From Paenibacillus sp. J5C2022 (GTDB taxonomy: Bacteria; Bacillota; Bacilli; Paenibacillales; Paenibacillaceae), in the NCBI RefSeq assembly GCF_025567625.1, contig NZ_JAOQJC010000022.1:1-64000 (forward strand): 64,000 bases of DNA. Reading direction: 5' to 3'. Positions 17,915 through 26,689 of this stretch are shown here, one piece after another (positions within the stretch are counted from its first letter, which is position 1; the number at the start of each line of letters is the position of its first letter). The notes below the pieces were generated by a model that had not been told where the DNA came from, made no database searches, and saw only the letters and a list, made by a program, of their open reading frames with translations. The position numbers were made by a program, and so were the translations under genes.

Positions 17915-18520
17915 TCACTTGAACCAGCCCTTCTCCTTGAATCGCGTGATCGCTTCTATTCGATTGCTGACGCCTAATTTATCCAGAATGACGGAGATGT
18001 AGTTGCGTACCGTTCCCGTTGTGAGGAACAGCTCGTCGGCAATCTCCTTCGTGTTCTTGCCGTCGGCAACAAGACCGAGCACTTCCTTCTCCCGTTCGGT
18101 GAGCGGGTTGTCGCCGCTGCCGCTATAGGCTTCGTCCATCAGTTCGGAAGCGTATGTGCGCCGCCCCGCCATGACGCTGCGAATGGAATCGGCCAGTTCC
18201 TCGCTTGGGCTGTCCTTCAGCAGATAACCGCTCACGCCCGCCTTCAAGGCGCGCTCGAAATAACCCGCTCTGGCGAAGGTCGTCAATATAATGATCTTGC
18301 AGCCTTGCCCCTTCAGCTCTTCCGCCGCCTCCAGGCCGCTCTTCGCCGGCATCTCAATATCCATGATGCATACATCCGGCTTCAGCTGATGCACAAGTCT
18401 AATCGCTTCCTCGCCATTGCCCGCCCTGCCGACGACCTGCATATCGTCCTCCAGGTCAAGCAAGGAAGCAAGCGCCCCCAGCAGCATCCGCTGATCTTCC
18501 GCTATGACGATCGATATCAT
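17915..18520 (-). CDS. desR: NarL/FixJ-type response regulator, DesR-like
   Basis: This is a 201-residue two-domain response regulator. The receiver domain has acidic residues near position 8 and the phospho-acceptor Asp54 in CIMDIEMPAK. The C-terminal LuxR-type HTH reads LTEREKEVLGLVADGKNTKE. It closely follows the DesR pattern, the regulator that activates a fatty acid desaturase when its kinase senses stiff membranes in the cold. Its ATG overlaps the stop of the histidine kinase gene as ATGA. The desaturase lies directly upstream in the same direction. The symbol rests on this context and on family likeness. Confidence 0.88.
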   Translation of the reverse strand: MISIVIAEDQRMLLGALASLLDLEDDMQVVGRAGNGEEAIRLVHQLKPDVCIMDIEMPAKSGLEAAEELKGQGCKIIILTTFARAGYFERALKAGVSGYLLKDSPSEELADSIRSVMAGRRTYASELMDEAYSGSGDNPLTEREKEVLGLVADGKNTKEIADELFLTTGTVRNYISVILDKLGVSNRIEAITRFKEKGWFK

Positions 18521-19674
18521 AAGTCCAGCTCCTTCACGGGTTGTTTCGCGACATGGGGCACTCGCATCGTCACGGCCGTCCCATCTCCCGATTCTATGGC
18601 CAGACTGCCGTTGACGAACTCCAGCCGCTCTTTCATTCCCCGCAGCCCGTTGCCGCGATAGAAGTCACTCTTCATATCCATTCCCGTCCCATTATCCTGC
18701 AGCTTCAAGATCAACTCCGTATCCGTCGATTGAATCGTGATCAGACACTTCGTCGCCCCGCTGTGCTTGACTACATTCGTGACCGCTTCCTTCAAGCACA
18801 TGCTGAGTACGCTCTCGTTCAGCACCGTCGTGTTCTTCAGCTTGGGATCGCCTTCCAGCTCCAGCTCGATGCCAGCAGCCCGAAGAATCTGACGGATGGG
18901 ATACAGCTCCTCGTCCAGCCGTGCGCCCCGCATCTTGGTCACCATCTCGCGCACTTCCTTAAGCGCCGTTCTCGCCGTCTGCTGCACATCGCCAATCTCC
19001 GCTTGCGCCCGATCCGGCTCCCTGTGAACAAGCTTCGCGGCCAGATCGCTCTTCAAGCCGATCAGAGACAGCTTCTGGCCAAGCGTATCGTGCAGGTCTC
19101 TGGCGATGCGCTGTCTCTCCTCCAGCTTCACCAGCTCCGAGATCCGCTTGTTCGCATCCTCCAGCTGCCCTTCCAGCTGCCCTTGCTTCTTCTGGTTGTA
19201 CGTATTGAACGGAAGCAGAATGACGACGATCAGGCTGATCAGAATAAAGGGGAACTGCGTGAAGAACATTTGCGTCTGTGTCGCAAAGCCATAGTTGATC
19301 GTAATGAAGGTACTGATCAGATGAATAATATACAGTGTGTAGAAGCCTGCTTTATTCTGAATATTGCCGATAAAAAAAGCTAGAAATATCGAGAAGTATA
19401 CGTAGCTGTAAAGCAGCGTCATTGCCACGGAAATAATAATCTGCACGCTCGTCCAAAAGTAAACAAGCCATCCCTTCGACACAAAGGACAGTCTATAGCA
19501 TATAAAAAACAGGCCGATCATGACGATGCCCGCAACGACCTCAGGCGTTGAGGAGGAGCGGAATATGAAATAGAACGGCAGGATGCAAAATACGATCCAC
19601 ACATACGGACTCAGACCCGTATTGCGATGAAAAATTTGATACCACTTGTTCATGGGCCGTCTGTCCGTACTCAT
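18517..19674 (-). CDS. desK: Sensor histidine kinase, DesK-like
   Basis: This membrane kinase of about 385 residues has an N-terminal block of several membrane helices (VWIVFCILPFYFIF and following) that acts as the thermosensor in DesK. The HisKA_3 dimerisation domain carries the phospho-acceptor His in RIARDLHDTLGQKLSLIGLK near residue 190. The HATPase domain ends the protein (LKEAVTNVVKHS; LQDNGTGMD; NGLRGMKERL). The start at 19674 (MSTDRRPMNK) follows GAGGTGGAG; the frame is open upstream to 19758. It is coupled to the response regulator by an ATGA overlap. A hairpin lies between it and the desaturase gene. Confidence 0.88.
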   Translation of the reverse strand: MSTDRRPMNKWYQIFHRNTGLSPYVWIVFCILPFYFIFRSSSTPEVVAGIVMIGLFFICYRLSFVSKGWLVYFWTSVQIIISVAMTLLYSYVYFSIFLAFFIGNIQNKAGFYTLYIIHLISTFITINYGFATQTQMFFTQFPFILISLIVVILLPFNTYNQKKQGQLEGQLEDANKRISELVKLEERQRIARDLHDTLGQKLSLIGLKSDLAAKLVHREPDRAQAEIGDVQQTARTALKEVREMVTKMRGARLDEELYPIRQILRAAGIELELEGDPKLKNTTVLNESVLSMCLKEAVTNVVKHSGATKCLITIQSTDTELILKLQDNGTGMDMKSDFYRGNGLRGMKERLEFVNGSLAIESGDGTAVTMRVPHVAKQPVKELDL

Positions 19675-19781
19675 TCCGCTCCACCTCGCATCCTTAAAAC
19701 ATGATACAATCCGCCAAACCGCATTCCCTATATCCATCATGCCAGCAATATTGCTCATGCACTACTCTACTTGCAGTCGGC

Positions 19782-19810
19782 AAAATCCTGCCGGCTATCG
19801 GCAGGATTTT
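19782..19810 (-). terminator. Hairpin between desaturase and kinase genes
   Basis: AAAATCCTGCCG (19782-19793) and CGGCAGGATTTT (19799-19810) form a perfect 12-bp stem with a 5-nt loop and a short TTTT on the minus strand. It may partly terminate des transcription so that the kinase and regulator are made at a lower level. A second palindrome, CAATAGC-TATC-GCTATTG, lies at 19817-19834. Confidence 0.6.
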
Positions 19811-19844
19811 CAACGTCAATAGCTATCGCTATTGTACCACATTA

Positions 19845-20891
19845 TTAGCTGGCCTTCGGCTCGCCCAGCTTGCCCTTGCCGATCCTTGAAGCTTGCTTCA
19901 GGCGATGCCTCGCCTGTCTGAAGCTGACGAACCGTTTGTCTTCTTCATCCCACAGCCGGAATTTCAGCGACTCCAAACTCTGGAGGATATTAATGGTAGT
20001 CGCCTTATGAAGCGGCGGCGTAGCTTCATGCGCTTCTTCCAGCTTGTAATTCGGCACCTTCGGGCTGAGATGGTGCACATGATGGAAGCCGATATTGCCC
20101 GTCAGCCATTGCAGCACCTTGGGAAGCCTGTAGAACGAGCTGCCGTCCACAGCGGCCTTCACGTAGCTCCATTCCTCTTCATGCTCGAAGTAGCTGTCCT
20201 CGAACTGATGCTGCACATAGAACAGCCAGATACCCAGTACGCCGGACAGATAGAAGATAGGCCCCTGCACTAGCAGCATATCCTTCCAGCCGATTGCCCA
20301 CCCAAGCAAGCCATAGACAGCTACAATCAGTACATTCATGAGATAGGTGTTCATGCGCTCCTTCTTGCGCGCTCCCTTGCGGTTAAAGCGGTATTGCAGC
20401 AGGAATACGTAGATTGGGCCCAGTCCGAACATGACAAGAGGATTGCGGTAGATCCGATAAGTAAGCTTCGTCAGCCAAGATGCCGACGCGTACTCCTCCA
20501 CGGTCAAAATCCATAAATCGCCCACGCCGCGCTTGTCCAGATTGCTGCTCGTCGCGTGATGGATGGCATGAGCATTCTTCCATTGCTGATAGGGAACAAA
20601 TGTGATGACACCCGTTATAATGCCCATGACGTCATTGGCGCGCTTGCTCCGGAAGAACGAGCCGTGACAGCAATCGTGAAAAATAATGAACGTCCGGATC
20701 ACAAAGCCCGCGGCAACAACGCCGATGGCAAGTGTAAGCCAGTATGAGATGGACAAGCAATAATAAGCCGCATACCATAGCACTGCAAGCGGCAACAATG
20801 TATTGAACAGCTGTCTTACGCTGAGGCCAAGTTCATTTTTTTCGTAAGGCATGACACTTTTTTTCAATTGCACCTGCTTCGGATCTACCAT
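19845..20891 (-). CDS. des: Membrane fatty acid desaturase
   Basis: This 348-residue acyl-lipid desaturase introduces a double bond into membrane phospholipid acyl chains. The three histidine clusters that bind the di-iron centre are present: HDCCH (72-76), HAIHH (108-112) and HHVHH (near 272-276). Four or so hydrophobic segments surround them. The gene has a strong AAGGAGG site nine nt before ATG. The kinase and regulator genes follow on the same strand, as in the Bacillus des-desK-desR cold-shock locus. The regiochemistry cannot be read from sequence; B. subtilis Des is a delta-5 enzyme. Confidence 0.93.
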   Translation of the reverse strand: MVDPKQVQLKKSVMPYEKNELGLSVRQLFNTLLPLAVLWYAAYYCLSISYWLTLAIGVVAAGFVIRTFIIFHDCCHGSFFRSKRANDVMGIITGVITFVPYQQWKNAHAIHHATSSNLDKRGVGDLWILTVEEYASASWLTKLTYRIYRNPLVMFGLGPIYVFLLQYRFNRKGARKKERMNTYLMNVLIVAVYGLLGWAIGWKDMLLVQGPIFYLSGVLGIWLFYVQHQFEDSYFEHEEEWSYVKAAVDGSSFYRLPKVLQWLTGNIGFHHVHHLSPKVPNYKLEEAHEATPPLHKATTINILQSLESLKFRLWDEEDKRFVSFRQARHRLKQASRIGKGKLGEPKAS

Positions 20892-20921
20892 GTCAGTCTT
20901 CCTCCTTTAGTCTCTATCCTT

Positions 20922-20998
20922 ATTGTAGAAAATATCCCCCTCCTCCGAGTAGTCATAAACGTCAAGTGGCCTATATGACAAATGTCATATAGGCCACT
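20922..20998 (-). promoter_or_regulatory. Candidate DesR-dependent des promoter with 34-bp perfect palindrome
   Basis: A -10 box TACAAT lies on the minus strand (20927-20922) with no good -35 at the right spacing, as expected of an activator-dependent promoter. Upstream, AGTGGCCTATATGACA (20965-20980) and its exact complement (20983-20998) are separated by only 2 bp. The centre is about 65 bp above the predicted start of transcription, within the region where DesR binds in B. subtilis. The inner part, ATGACA-AA-TGTCAT, looks like a NarL-type dyad. The palindrome could also act as a hairpin in RNA read from either side. Assignment to DesR is inference. Confidence 0.5.
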
Positions 20999-21080
20999 GG
21001 GTATGATGCAAAATATAGGAATTAAGCCCAAATTAAGAAGAGAGAATCGGCATTCCTTCCGACTATTGGACCAGGATCGG

Positions 21081-23150
21081 TCAGCTCAAGTCCCGCGACT
21101 TGCTGTCAGTATTGCCCATCATATAGGGATACAGGAGAATGAGTCCCGCGATGAAAAGAATCAATGCGAAGTAGGCGGGCAGCAGATGAATAAAGTCAGT
21201 ATAGCCGATTCGAATATGTACGCTGAAGCCGGCATAGAAGCCGGGCGCTCCGCCAAGCAGCAGCGTCCACCACAGCCATCTGGCCCCTTGCGTGATGCCC
21301 CACAGCGCGATGATCAGAATCGCGAGCGCATCGCACAACAACGCTCCGCCGAACCCGGCGCGATCATGGGCGATCAATGACATCAGCTTCGGATTGATCG
21401 CGTTCAGCGCCTCCGGTGTGGTGCACAAGTAAGCCAAGTCCGTCTTCACGAATACATGCGTAATGCCTACGCCTGCAATGATGGCTCCTCCCGCCGCCAG
21501 TGCGAATCCCAATATGACGAAGCACAGCTGTCCCCACATCGCCATACGCCACGTTCGGTCATTGTGAAGATTGACAGGCTTCCAGCTTGGCAGATCCTTA
21601 TGGCCCCGCAAGGAGAGCAGGAACAGTGGAAGCAGCACCGCCGCAGCAAGCGCATGGAGCGGATCGAAATAACCGTAGCCCAAATAAAGAAAAAAGCTGG
21701 CGAACCCGACTGACGCCGATGTGATAAGCGCCGTTCGCGCCCAATGCTGTCCGGCTCTAAGTCCGTATCGCGCCAAGCCGTAGTAAAGAATGCCGATCGA
21801 CAGCATGGTGCCGGCCAGCGTGATGCGATCATGGGACATGAAATAGAGCAAATAGCGATTGGCGCCGACGACGTCCGCCGCCGTCATGCCCAGAAAGGCC
21901 GTATCGTATGGAAGGAGAACGTTGGTTGCGCCAATCTGCCATGCGATCAGACCCCCGATAATCATTCCGATGCCAAGCAGGCACATCCAGCCCCAATTGC
22001 GCCAGAAGGAGGGCGGCTTCGGCTCATCCGAGCGGCTCACCTTCTCATAGATGACGGCTTCATTGATTCGCTTGGGCAGTCCGGGACCTGCATACACCAA
22101 GCCGCTGTGAAGCATAATGCCGTTCGCGCCCGCCTTCAGCAGCCGGAGCGCATCGCTGGGCTGATGTACGCCCGCTCCCGCTTTTACGGCTATGTCCGGT
22201 CCGAAAGTCTCACGAATCAGCTTCACCTTGTCCACAGCCAGCGTTAAGCCGTTCCGGCCAACCTCCACGGCATAATCGGCAGTTGCCTGTGTCCGCTTCA
22301 CCGATGGCGTCCAAGCGGTCTCCTGCCCGTAAAGGTCGCTGGATTCCGCCTGCCCCTCTAATGATTTGCCAGAACCATCCTCGTCGCTGCACCGTTCTTC
22401 TCCAGTCCGACTATACTCGCCGATGACTATGCCATCCCATAACTTGCCCCCAGACCTTCCCAATAGCTCCAGCATACGCCCATTAGGCAAATCCAGCGGA
22501 AGATATAAATATAACGGCATCGTTATCGCCAGTTGCTCCACCAATCCCTGCAGCTGCTGATAGATCGCCAGGACGTCATGCCACGAACGGTCTGAGGAGG
22601 CAATATCGATATAACATCCCGCCGCCGCACCGCTTGCTTCGAACTTGGCCAGCAGCTTTCCCAACTGCTCCAGCGCATCCTCGGGCGGAGCATTCGGCAT
22701 AGGCGCAATACGTACGAATTGGGGGAGCCTATGGCCCGGCTGCTGTATCCGATTCGCTATCGCCTCGACGCCATCGTTCTCGAAGTATGACGGATACCGA
22801 ATTCGCTCCGAAAGGGAATCGTTCCCAATTGGTTCGTCGCTCTTGATAGGCACTGTTGTGATCGGCCCATGCTCGATCCAGCCAATGCCGAATTGCGCCA
22901 GCGCTCGATGCGCGATGCCGCCGGGATCGACCCCGCCGGACACCCCTACCGGCGCGACAACATCAACACCGCCAATATTCCTCTCGAGCAGTGGCGACAG
23001 CTCCATATGGCCCAATGTACGGATGACGAATGATCCGCCGGGGATACGGCTGATCGCGCCAATCGCCCCCAGCGTGAAAGCCCGGCTAGCTCTCGCCGGC
23101 AGTCGGAACAAGAGCGGGCGAAACAAAGTTTGATAAGACCAGTCCGGCAA
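21081..23150 (-). CDS. Dihydroorotate-dehydrogenase-like domain fused to a membrane domain
   Basis: This two-part protein has about 689 residues. The N-terminal half resembles a class 2 dihydroorotate dehydrogenase barrel: the conserved C-terminal FMN-phosphate region is clear (VKAGAGVHQPSDALRLLKAG, then GLVYAGPGLP), but the VNVSSPN-type catalytic segment and the PVLVKIAPDL lysine are not recognisable (GCYIDIASSD; PLYLYLPLDLP). A low-complexity Gly/Ser/Glu stretch interrupts it. The C-terminal half has about eight membrane helices. The TTG at 23150 is the likely start, with AAGGAGGG 7 nt before it; the frame is open to 23189. It is probably not the pyrimidine enzyme, and its function is unknown. 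No pyrimidine genes are nearby. Confidence 0.75.
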   Translation of the reverse strand: MPDWSYQTLFRPLLFRLPARASRAFTLGAIGAISRIPGGSFVIRTLGHMELSPLLERNIGGVDVVAPVGVSGGVDPGGIAHRALAQFGIGWIEHGPITTVPIKSDEPIGNDSLSERIRYPSYFENDGVEAIANRIQQPGHRLPQFVRIAPMPNAPPEDALEQLGKLLAKFEASGAAAGCYIDIASSDRSWHDVLAIYQQLQGLVEQLAITMPLYLYLPLDLPNGRMLELLGRSGGKLWDGIVIGEYSRTGEERCSDEDGSGKSLEGQAESSDLYGQETAWTPSVKRTQATADYAVEVGRNGLTLAVDKVKLIRETFGPDIAVKAGAGVHQPSDALRLLKAGANGIMLHSGLVYAGPGLPKRINEAVIYEKVSRSDEPKPPSFWRNWGWMCLLGIGMIIGGLIAWQIGATNVLLPYDTAFLGMTAADVVGANRYLLYFMSHDRITLAGTMLSIGILYYGLARYGLRAGQHWARTALITSASVGFASFFLYLGYGYFDPLHALAAAVLLPLFLLSLRGHKDLPSWKPVNLHNDRTWRMAMWGQLCFVILGFALAAGGAIIAGVGITHVFVKTDLAYLCTTPEALNAINPKLMSLIAHDRAGFGGALLCDALAILIIALWGITQGARWLWWTLLLGGAPGFYAGFSVHIRIGYTDFIHLLPAYFALILFIAGLILLYPYMMGNTDSKSRDLS

Positions 23151-23189
23151 CCCGATTCCCTCCTTGCTTGTACACTCGTTGCTTTTCAC

Positions 23190-23564
23190 TTATATCGGCC
23201 AATATCTTGCCGTGCATTATTTTTCCGGACGTTCGATGTGAACTTTTTCACACAAGACCATCTTATCACGCTTCGCTCAACCTCTTCACTATCCTTCTAT
23301 TCAGGAGCATCTTTGCGCCCATTCGCCAACCTCATCACTATCCCGTCTACTCAGGAATCTAACTTTGTATACTCCTGTGTCAAGGGGAGAGTGGAACCAT
23401 TCCGTTTCAATACTATGCTTTTTCGCATGCTCCTGAACCAAGGGGAGAGTGAGGTCATTCTGCTTCAAGACCAAGCTACCCACGACAGCACAAACTAATA
23501 CCTTCCCAGACAGGAAAAGCGGGCCGACATATCGTCAAGCCCGCTCGCTTCATCCCACTTCCAC
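23190..23564. other. Gene-free stretch with imperfect direct repeats
   Basis: No supported gene. Two imperfect copies of a roughly 45-bp segment containing CCAAGGGGAGAGTG-like sequence lie at about 23375-23420 and 23431-23476. Short open frames here have no ribosome site. Upstream signals of the membrane-fused DHODH-like gene should be in the left part. Confidence 0.4.
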
Positions 23565-24800
23565 TCAGATCGCCCATTCGCCTTGGCGGAATACAGGAAC
23601 GACCGTACCATCGTCCTGTATGCCATCGATGTCCATGTCGGCGGAACCAATCATAAAGTCATTATGCGTAATGCTCGCATTCACGCCATGCTGCTCCAGT
23701 TCCTCCGGCGACATCGTCTTGCCGCCCTCCAGGTTAAAGGCATAGCCGCTGCCGATGGCCAGATGGTTGGATGCATTCTCGTCGAACAACGTATTGTAGA
23801 ACAGCACGCCGGACTGCGAGATGGGGGACTTGTGAGGCACTAGCGCCACTTCACCCAAATAATGCGCGCCTTCATCCGTCTCCACCAACTGCTTCAGGAA
23901 CTCCTCGCCTTCCTCAGCCTCCGCTTTCACGATTCGGCCGTTCTCGAACGTAAGCTTGAAGCGGTCGATGATGTTCCCGCCGTAGCTGAGCGGCTTCGTG
24001 CTGGACACATAACCGTTCGTCCCGGACTTGTACGGTACGGTGAATACTTCCTCCGTCGGCATATTGGCCATGAACATGTGTCCGGCTTCGTTCTCGCTGC
24101 TTGCCGACACCCATATATGCTTCTCCGGCAGCTCCACGATCAAGTCAGTGCCGGGAGCGCGGTAATGCAGCTTGCGGAAGCGGCGTTCGTTAAGCTTCTC
24201 GGCCTGCTTATGCAGCGTATCGTTATGATCGCTCCATGCTTGCACCGGATCGGCCGCATCCAGGCGGACCGAGCGGAAGATCGCTTCCCACAGCTTATTA
24301 ACGGCTTCCTCAGGGGAAGCGTCAGGGAATACCTTCTCCGCCCATTCCTGACCAGCTCCGGCTACAACTGTCCAGCTGACCTTGTCGGCCTGCATCGCTC
24401 TGCGGAACTCCTTCAACGCTCCGCCGGATGCCTTCTGGAACGCGGAGATGCGCTGGGACGGGATTCCCTTCAAGGAGTCCGGACTGGACGATACGAGACT
24501 GATGAACACCGCACGGCGCTCCAGGAATGCGGTACGCTTAGCCGCTTCCCACTCTGGATACTTGGCGAATATTTCCTCCGCCGCGTTCTCATATTTCAAG
24601 CGGGACAATTTATCGTCTGTCCAATCCACATGAACGTTGTCGGCTCCGGCATTATACGCCTTGGCCGCAACCAGTCTTACCAGATCTGCCATCTCGACAG
24701 CTCCCGTAACGAAGACGTGCTGCCCCTTCTGCACATTCACTCCCGTACGAACGATGAGCTCTGCATATTTTTCCAATTGCGCTTTCCATGCTTGTGTCAT
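23565..24800 (-). CDS. M29-family metallo-aminopeptidase
   Basis: This 411-residue cytosolic aminopeptidase of family M29 (AmpS/PepS/aminopeptidase T type) removes N-terminal residues from peptides using a two-metal centre. Conserved family segments are present: NMPTEEVFTVPYK with the first metal-binding glutamate, YLGEVALVPHKSPIS with the second glutamate and histidine, LFYNTLFDENASNHLAIGSG, and the C-terminal THNDFMIGSADMDIDGI with His and Asp ligands. The length is normal for the family. It is read divergently from the MgtC-like gene and has AAGGAGAT ahead of ATG. It seems to be a single-gene unit. Confidence 0.94.
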   Translation of the reverse strand: MTQAWKAQLEKYAELIVRTGVNVQKGQHVFVTGAVEMADLVRLVAAKAYNAGADNVHVDWTDDKLSRLKYENAAEEIFAKYPEWEAAKRTAFLERRAVFISLVSSSPDSLKGIPSQRISAFQKASGGALKEFRRAMQADKVSWTVVAGAGQEWAEKVFPDASPEEAVNKLWEAIFRSVRLDAADPVQAWSDHNDTLHKQAEKLNERRFRKLHYRAPGTDLIVELPEKHIWVSASSENEAGHMFMANMPTEEVFTVPYKSGTNGYVSSTKPLSYGGNIIDRFKLTFENGRIVKAEAEEGEEFLKQLVETDEGAHYLGEVALVPHKSPISQSGVLFYNTLFDENASNHLAIGSGYAFNLEGGKTMSPEELEQHGVNASITHNDFMIGSADMDIDGIQDDGTVVPVFRQGEWAI

Positions 24801-24922
24801 ATGTACATCTCCTTGCCTTAATATCGTTCAAACCTGATTTCTGTTGTTTGCACTATTATAGTATATCATTCCGCGCCAAATAATTTCACCTGCATGGGCT
24901 ATTCCGAAGATGAATATGTATT

Positions 24923-24931
24923 TGATACAAT
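24923..24931 (+). promoter_or_regulatory. Extended -10 promoter candidate for the MgtC-like gene
   Basis: TGATACAAT is an extended -10 box (TGn plus TACAAT) about 60 nt before the TTG start of the MgtC-like gene. No good -35 box is seen. On the opposite strand the same gap contains a TATAAT that may serve the aminopeptidase. Confidence 0.4.
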
Positions 24932-24993
24932 AAGGAAGATTTAACCTTCCGCAGCATGACACCATATTAATCGATACAAGGGGGACTGCCCAA

Positions 24994-25527
24994 TTGGAAC
25001 AACTTATATTATCCGTCAAGCAGCACTTATCCGAGCATTATGAAATCTATATCCGCATTACCCTCAGCGCCGTACTCGGCTTCCTGATCGGTTGGGACAG
25101 GGAGGCCAAGCACAAGCCAGCCGGGTTAAAAACGTATATGTATGTATGCGTTGCCAGCGCGCTTATAACGCTTATCTCCATATACAGCGTCGAGAAATTC
25201 AGTCAAATTACCGAAAGAATTATGATGGACCCGATGCGCCTGACGGCTCAGATTGTATCCGGGCTAGGCTTCCTTGGCGCTGGAGTCATCCTGAAGAACG
25301 GGCTTCAAGTAAAAGGACTCACTTCCGCCGCCATGATTCTATTCGCCGGAGGTGTCGGCATCGGCATCGGGGCAGGCTTCTACGCTTTCGTTATCTTCGC
25401 GGTATTGCTGTCATCGTTGCTGGCACGCTTAGGCAATCTGATGGAGAAGCGTAAATACAGGCGCAGCAGTCAAGAAGACATATTCGAGGAAGTCGACGAC
25501 GACACTTCGCACTCCAGTTCAATTTAG
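24994..25527 (+). CDS. MgtC/SapB family membrane protein
   Basis: This 177-residue membrane protein belongs to the MgtC/SapB family. It has the diagnostic N-terminal segment ITLSAVLGFLIGWDREAKHK PAGLKTY (helix, then the conserved RE and GLKT motif) and the helix SGLGFLGAGVILKNG, followed by hydrophobic segments and an acidic soluble tail of about 35 residues. It starts at TTG, nine nt after AAGGGGG. Family members are linked to magnesium limitation and ATP synthase control in Salmonella, but the role in Bacillota is not well defined. It converges with the WYL regulator gene: its stop region overlaps that gene by 4 nt. Confidence 0.88.
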   Translation: MEQLILSVKQHLSEHYEIYIRITLSAVLGFLIGWDREAKHKPAGLKTYMYVCVASALITLISIYSVEKFSQITERIMMDPMRLTAQIVSGLGFLGAGVILKNGLQVKGLTSAAMILFAGGVGIGIGAGFYAFVIFAVLLSSLLARLGNLMEKRKYRRSSQEDIFEEVDDDTSHSSSI

Positions 25528-26528
25528 CTATGCTGCTCATCCCCATACCATCGCAAGGCCGCTGCCAGCTCATCTTCGACGGCCCTTCTCAGCTCCTGCG
25601 GAGACAGAATGGCTATGCCCGCTCCGAAGCCGAGCGCAATCTCGCAGGCCGAATCCAGCGTCTCGAACAACACCTCGGCCTCCACCCAACCTCCGTCAAG
25701 AGGCTTCCGCTTCTGCACGGAGACGAATCGCGCCGCGCCAAGCCGCTCGATAGCTTCCAGCCTGATCTTCACTGTTGCCGGGTACCTGGGCAATCTTTCC
25801 TTGAAGCGCGCTACAGATTGCTCCCAATATTCCGACAGCCTGAAGCCACGCCACGGCGAGAACGCCTCCGCCAGCTTCTCCGCCCCGACCAGCCGGGATA
25901 TACGGTAGGTGCGCAGCTTGCTGCTGTCCAGGCCGATCTCTCTGTCCGTATCGGAATCTACAGCTGCTACAAGGTACCAAATGCTCCCCTTGGCCACAAG
26001 TCCCAGAGGGCACACTGCCCGCTGGGACTCTTCACCGTCCCGCTTGTAGGTCAGCTGCAACCGCCGCTCCTCCCATACAGCCTCCTGTACGAGAGACAGA
26101 CAAGGTACCGCTTCCCGGGAATGCCCCGATTGATGCCATCCTGCACCGTCAATATGGATCTTGTCCCTTGCGGCAGCCGCATCGCTTCTGGCTGCGACAG
26201 ACACGGCAGCAAGAAGCTTCTGCAGTGCATCCTCCAACTGCTTCTCCCTTCCCAGGTCGTTCAGCAGCTGCGAATTGCCGGCCAACAACAGCGCGACAAC
26301 CTCATCCCCCCGCATGCCGGTCAAGGTTGTACGGTAACCTTCCGACAGCTGCCACCCCCCTTGAGAGCCGCGTTCGGCATAGACCGGAATGCCGGAGCCG
26401 CTCAATTCATCCATATCGCGCAATACGGTGCGCTTCGATACTTCAAGACGCTCGGCCAATTGCTCCGTCGTCAGCTTTCCTTCATTTTGCAGCCATAATA
26501 AGATCGATAGAAGTCTACCGGCTCGCAT
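25524..26528 (-). CDS. WYL-domain transcriptional regulator (YafY type)
   Basis: This 334-residue regulator has an N-terminal DeoR-like winged helix (LLSILLWLQNEGKLTTEQLA, ERLEVSKRTVLRDMDELSGS), a WYL domain that in this family senses ligands or nucleic acid (VAKGSIWYLVAAV), and a C-terminal WCX extension. It is read divergently from an SDR gene, so it probably regulates that gene and itself from the shared region 26529-26689. A TGACA-gccgt-TGTCA dyad lies in that region. The inducing signal is unknown. Confidence 0.9.
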   Translation of the reverse strand: MRAGRLLSILLWLQNEGKLTTEQLAERLEVSKRTVLRDMDELSGSGIPVYAERGSQGGWQLSEGYRTTLTGMRGDEVVALLLAGNSQLLNDLGREKQLEDALQKLLAAVSVAARSDAAAARDKIHIDGAGWHQSGHSREAVPCLSLVQEAVWEERRLQLTYKRDGEESQRAVCPLGLVAKGSIWYLVAAVDSDTDREIGLDSSKLRTYRISRLVGAEKLAEAFSPWRGFRLSEYWEQSVARFKERLPRYPATVKIRLEAIERLGAARFVSVQKRKPLDGGWVEAEVLFETLDSACEIALGFGAGIAILSPQELRRAVEDELAAALRWYGDEQHS

Positions 26529-26590
26529 GTCATCCCCGCCTGTCCCGTAATTTGCTCCGTCTTCACGCTATTATTATATCTCATCATATA

Positions 26591-26605
26591 TGACAGCCGT
26601 TGTCA
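26591..26605. promoter_or_regulatory. Dyad in the divergent WYL regulator/SDR promoter region
   Basis: TGACA and TGTCA are separated by 5 bp, midway between the divergent starts at 26528 and 26690. It is the only clear short dyad there and is a candidate operator for the WYL regulator; this is inference from position. Confidence 0.35.
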
Positions 26606-26689
26606 CCTATCGTCCTTTACACTGAATACACAGGAAGCGGCTTCGGCCAATTCCGACTCAACTCAATGCCAAGAAGGAGAGATTCGTTC

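Noticed and set aside
23301..23483. 60-codon minus-strand frame in the gap before the aminopeptidase gene
   Set aside because: It covers the imperfect direct repeats and lacks a ribosome site.
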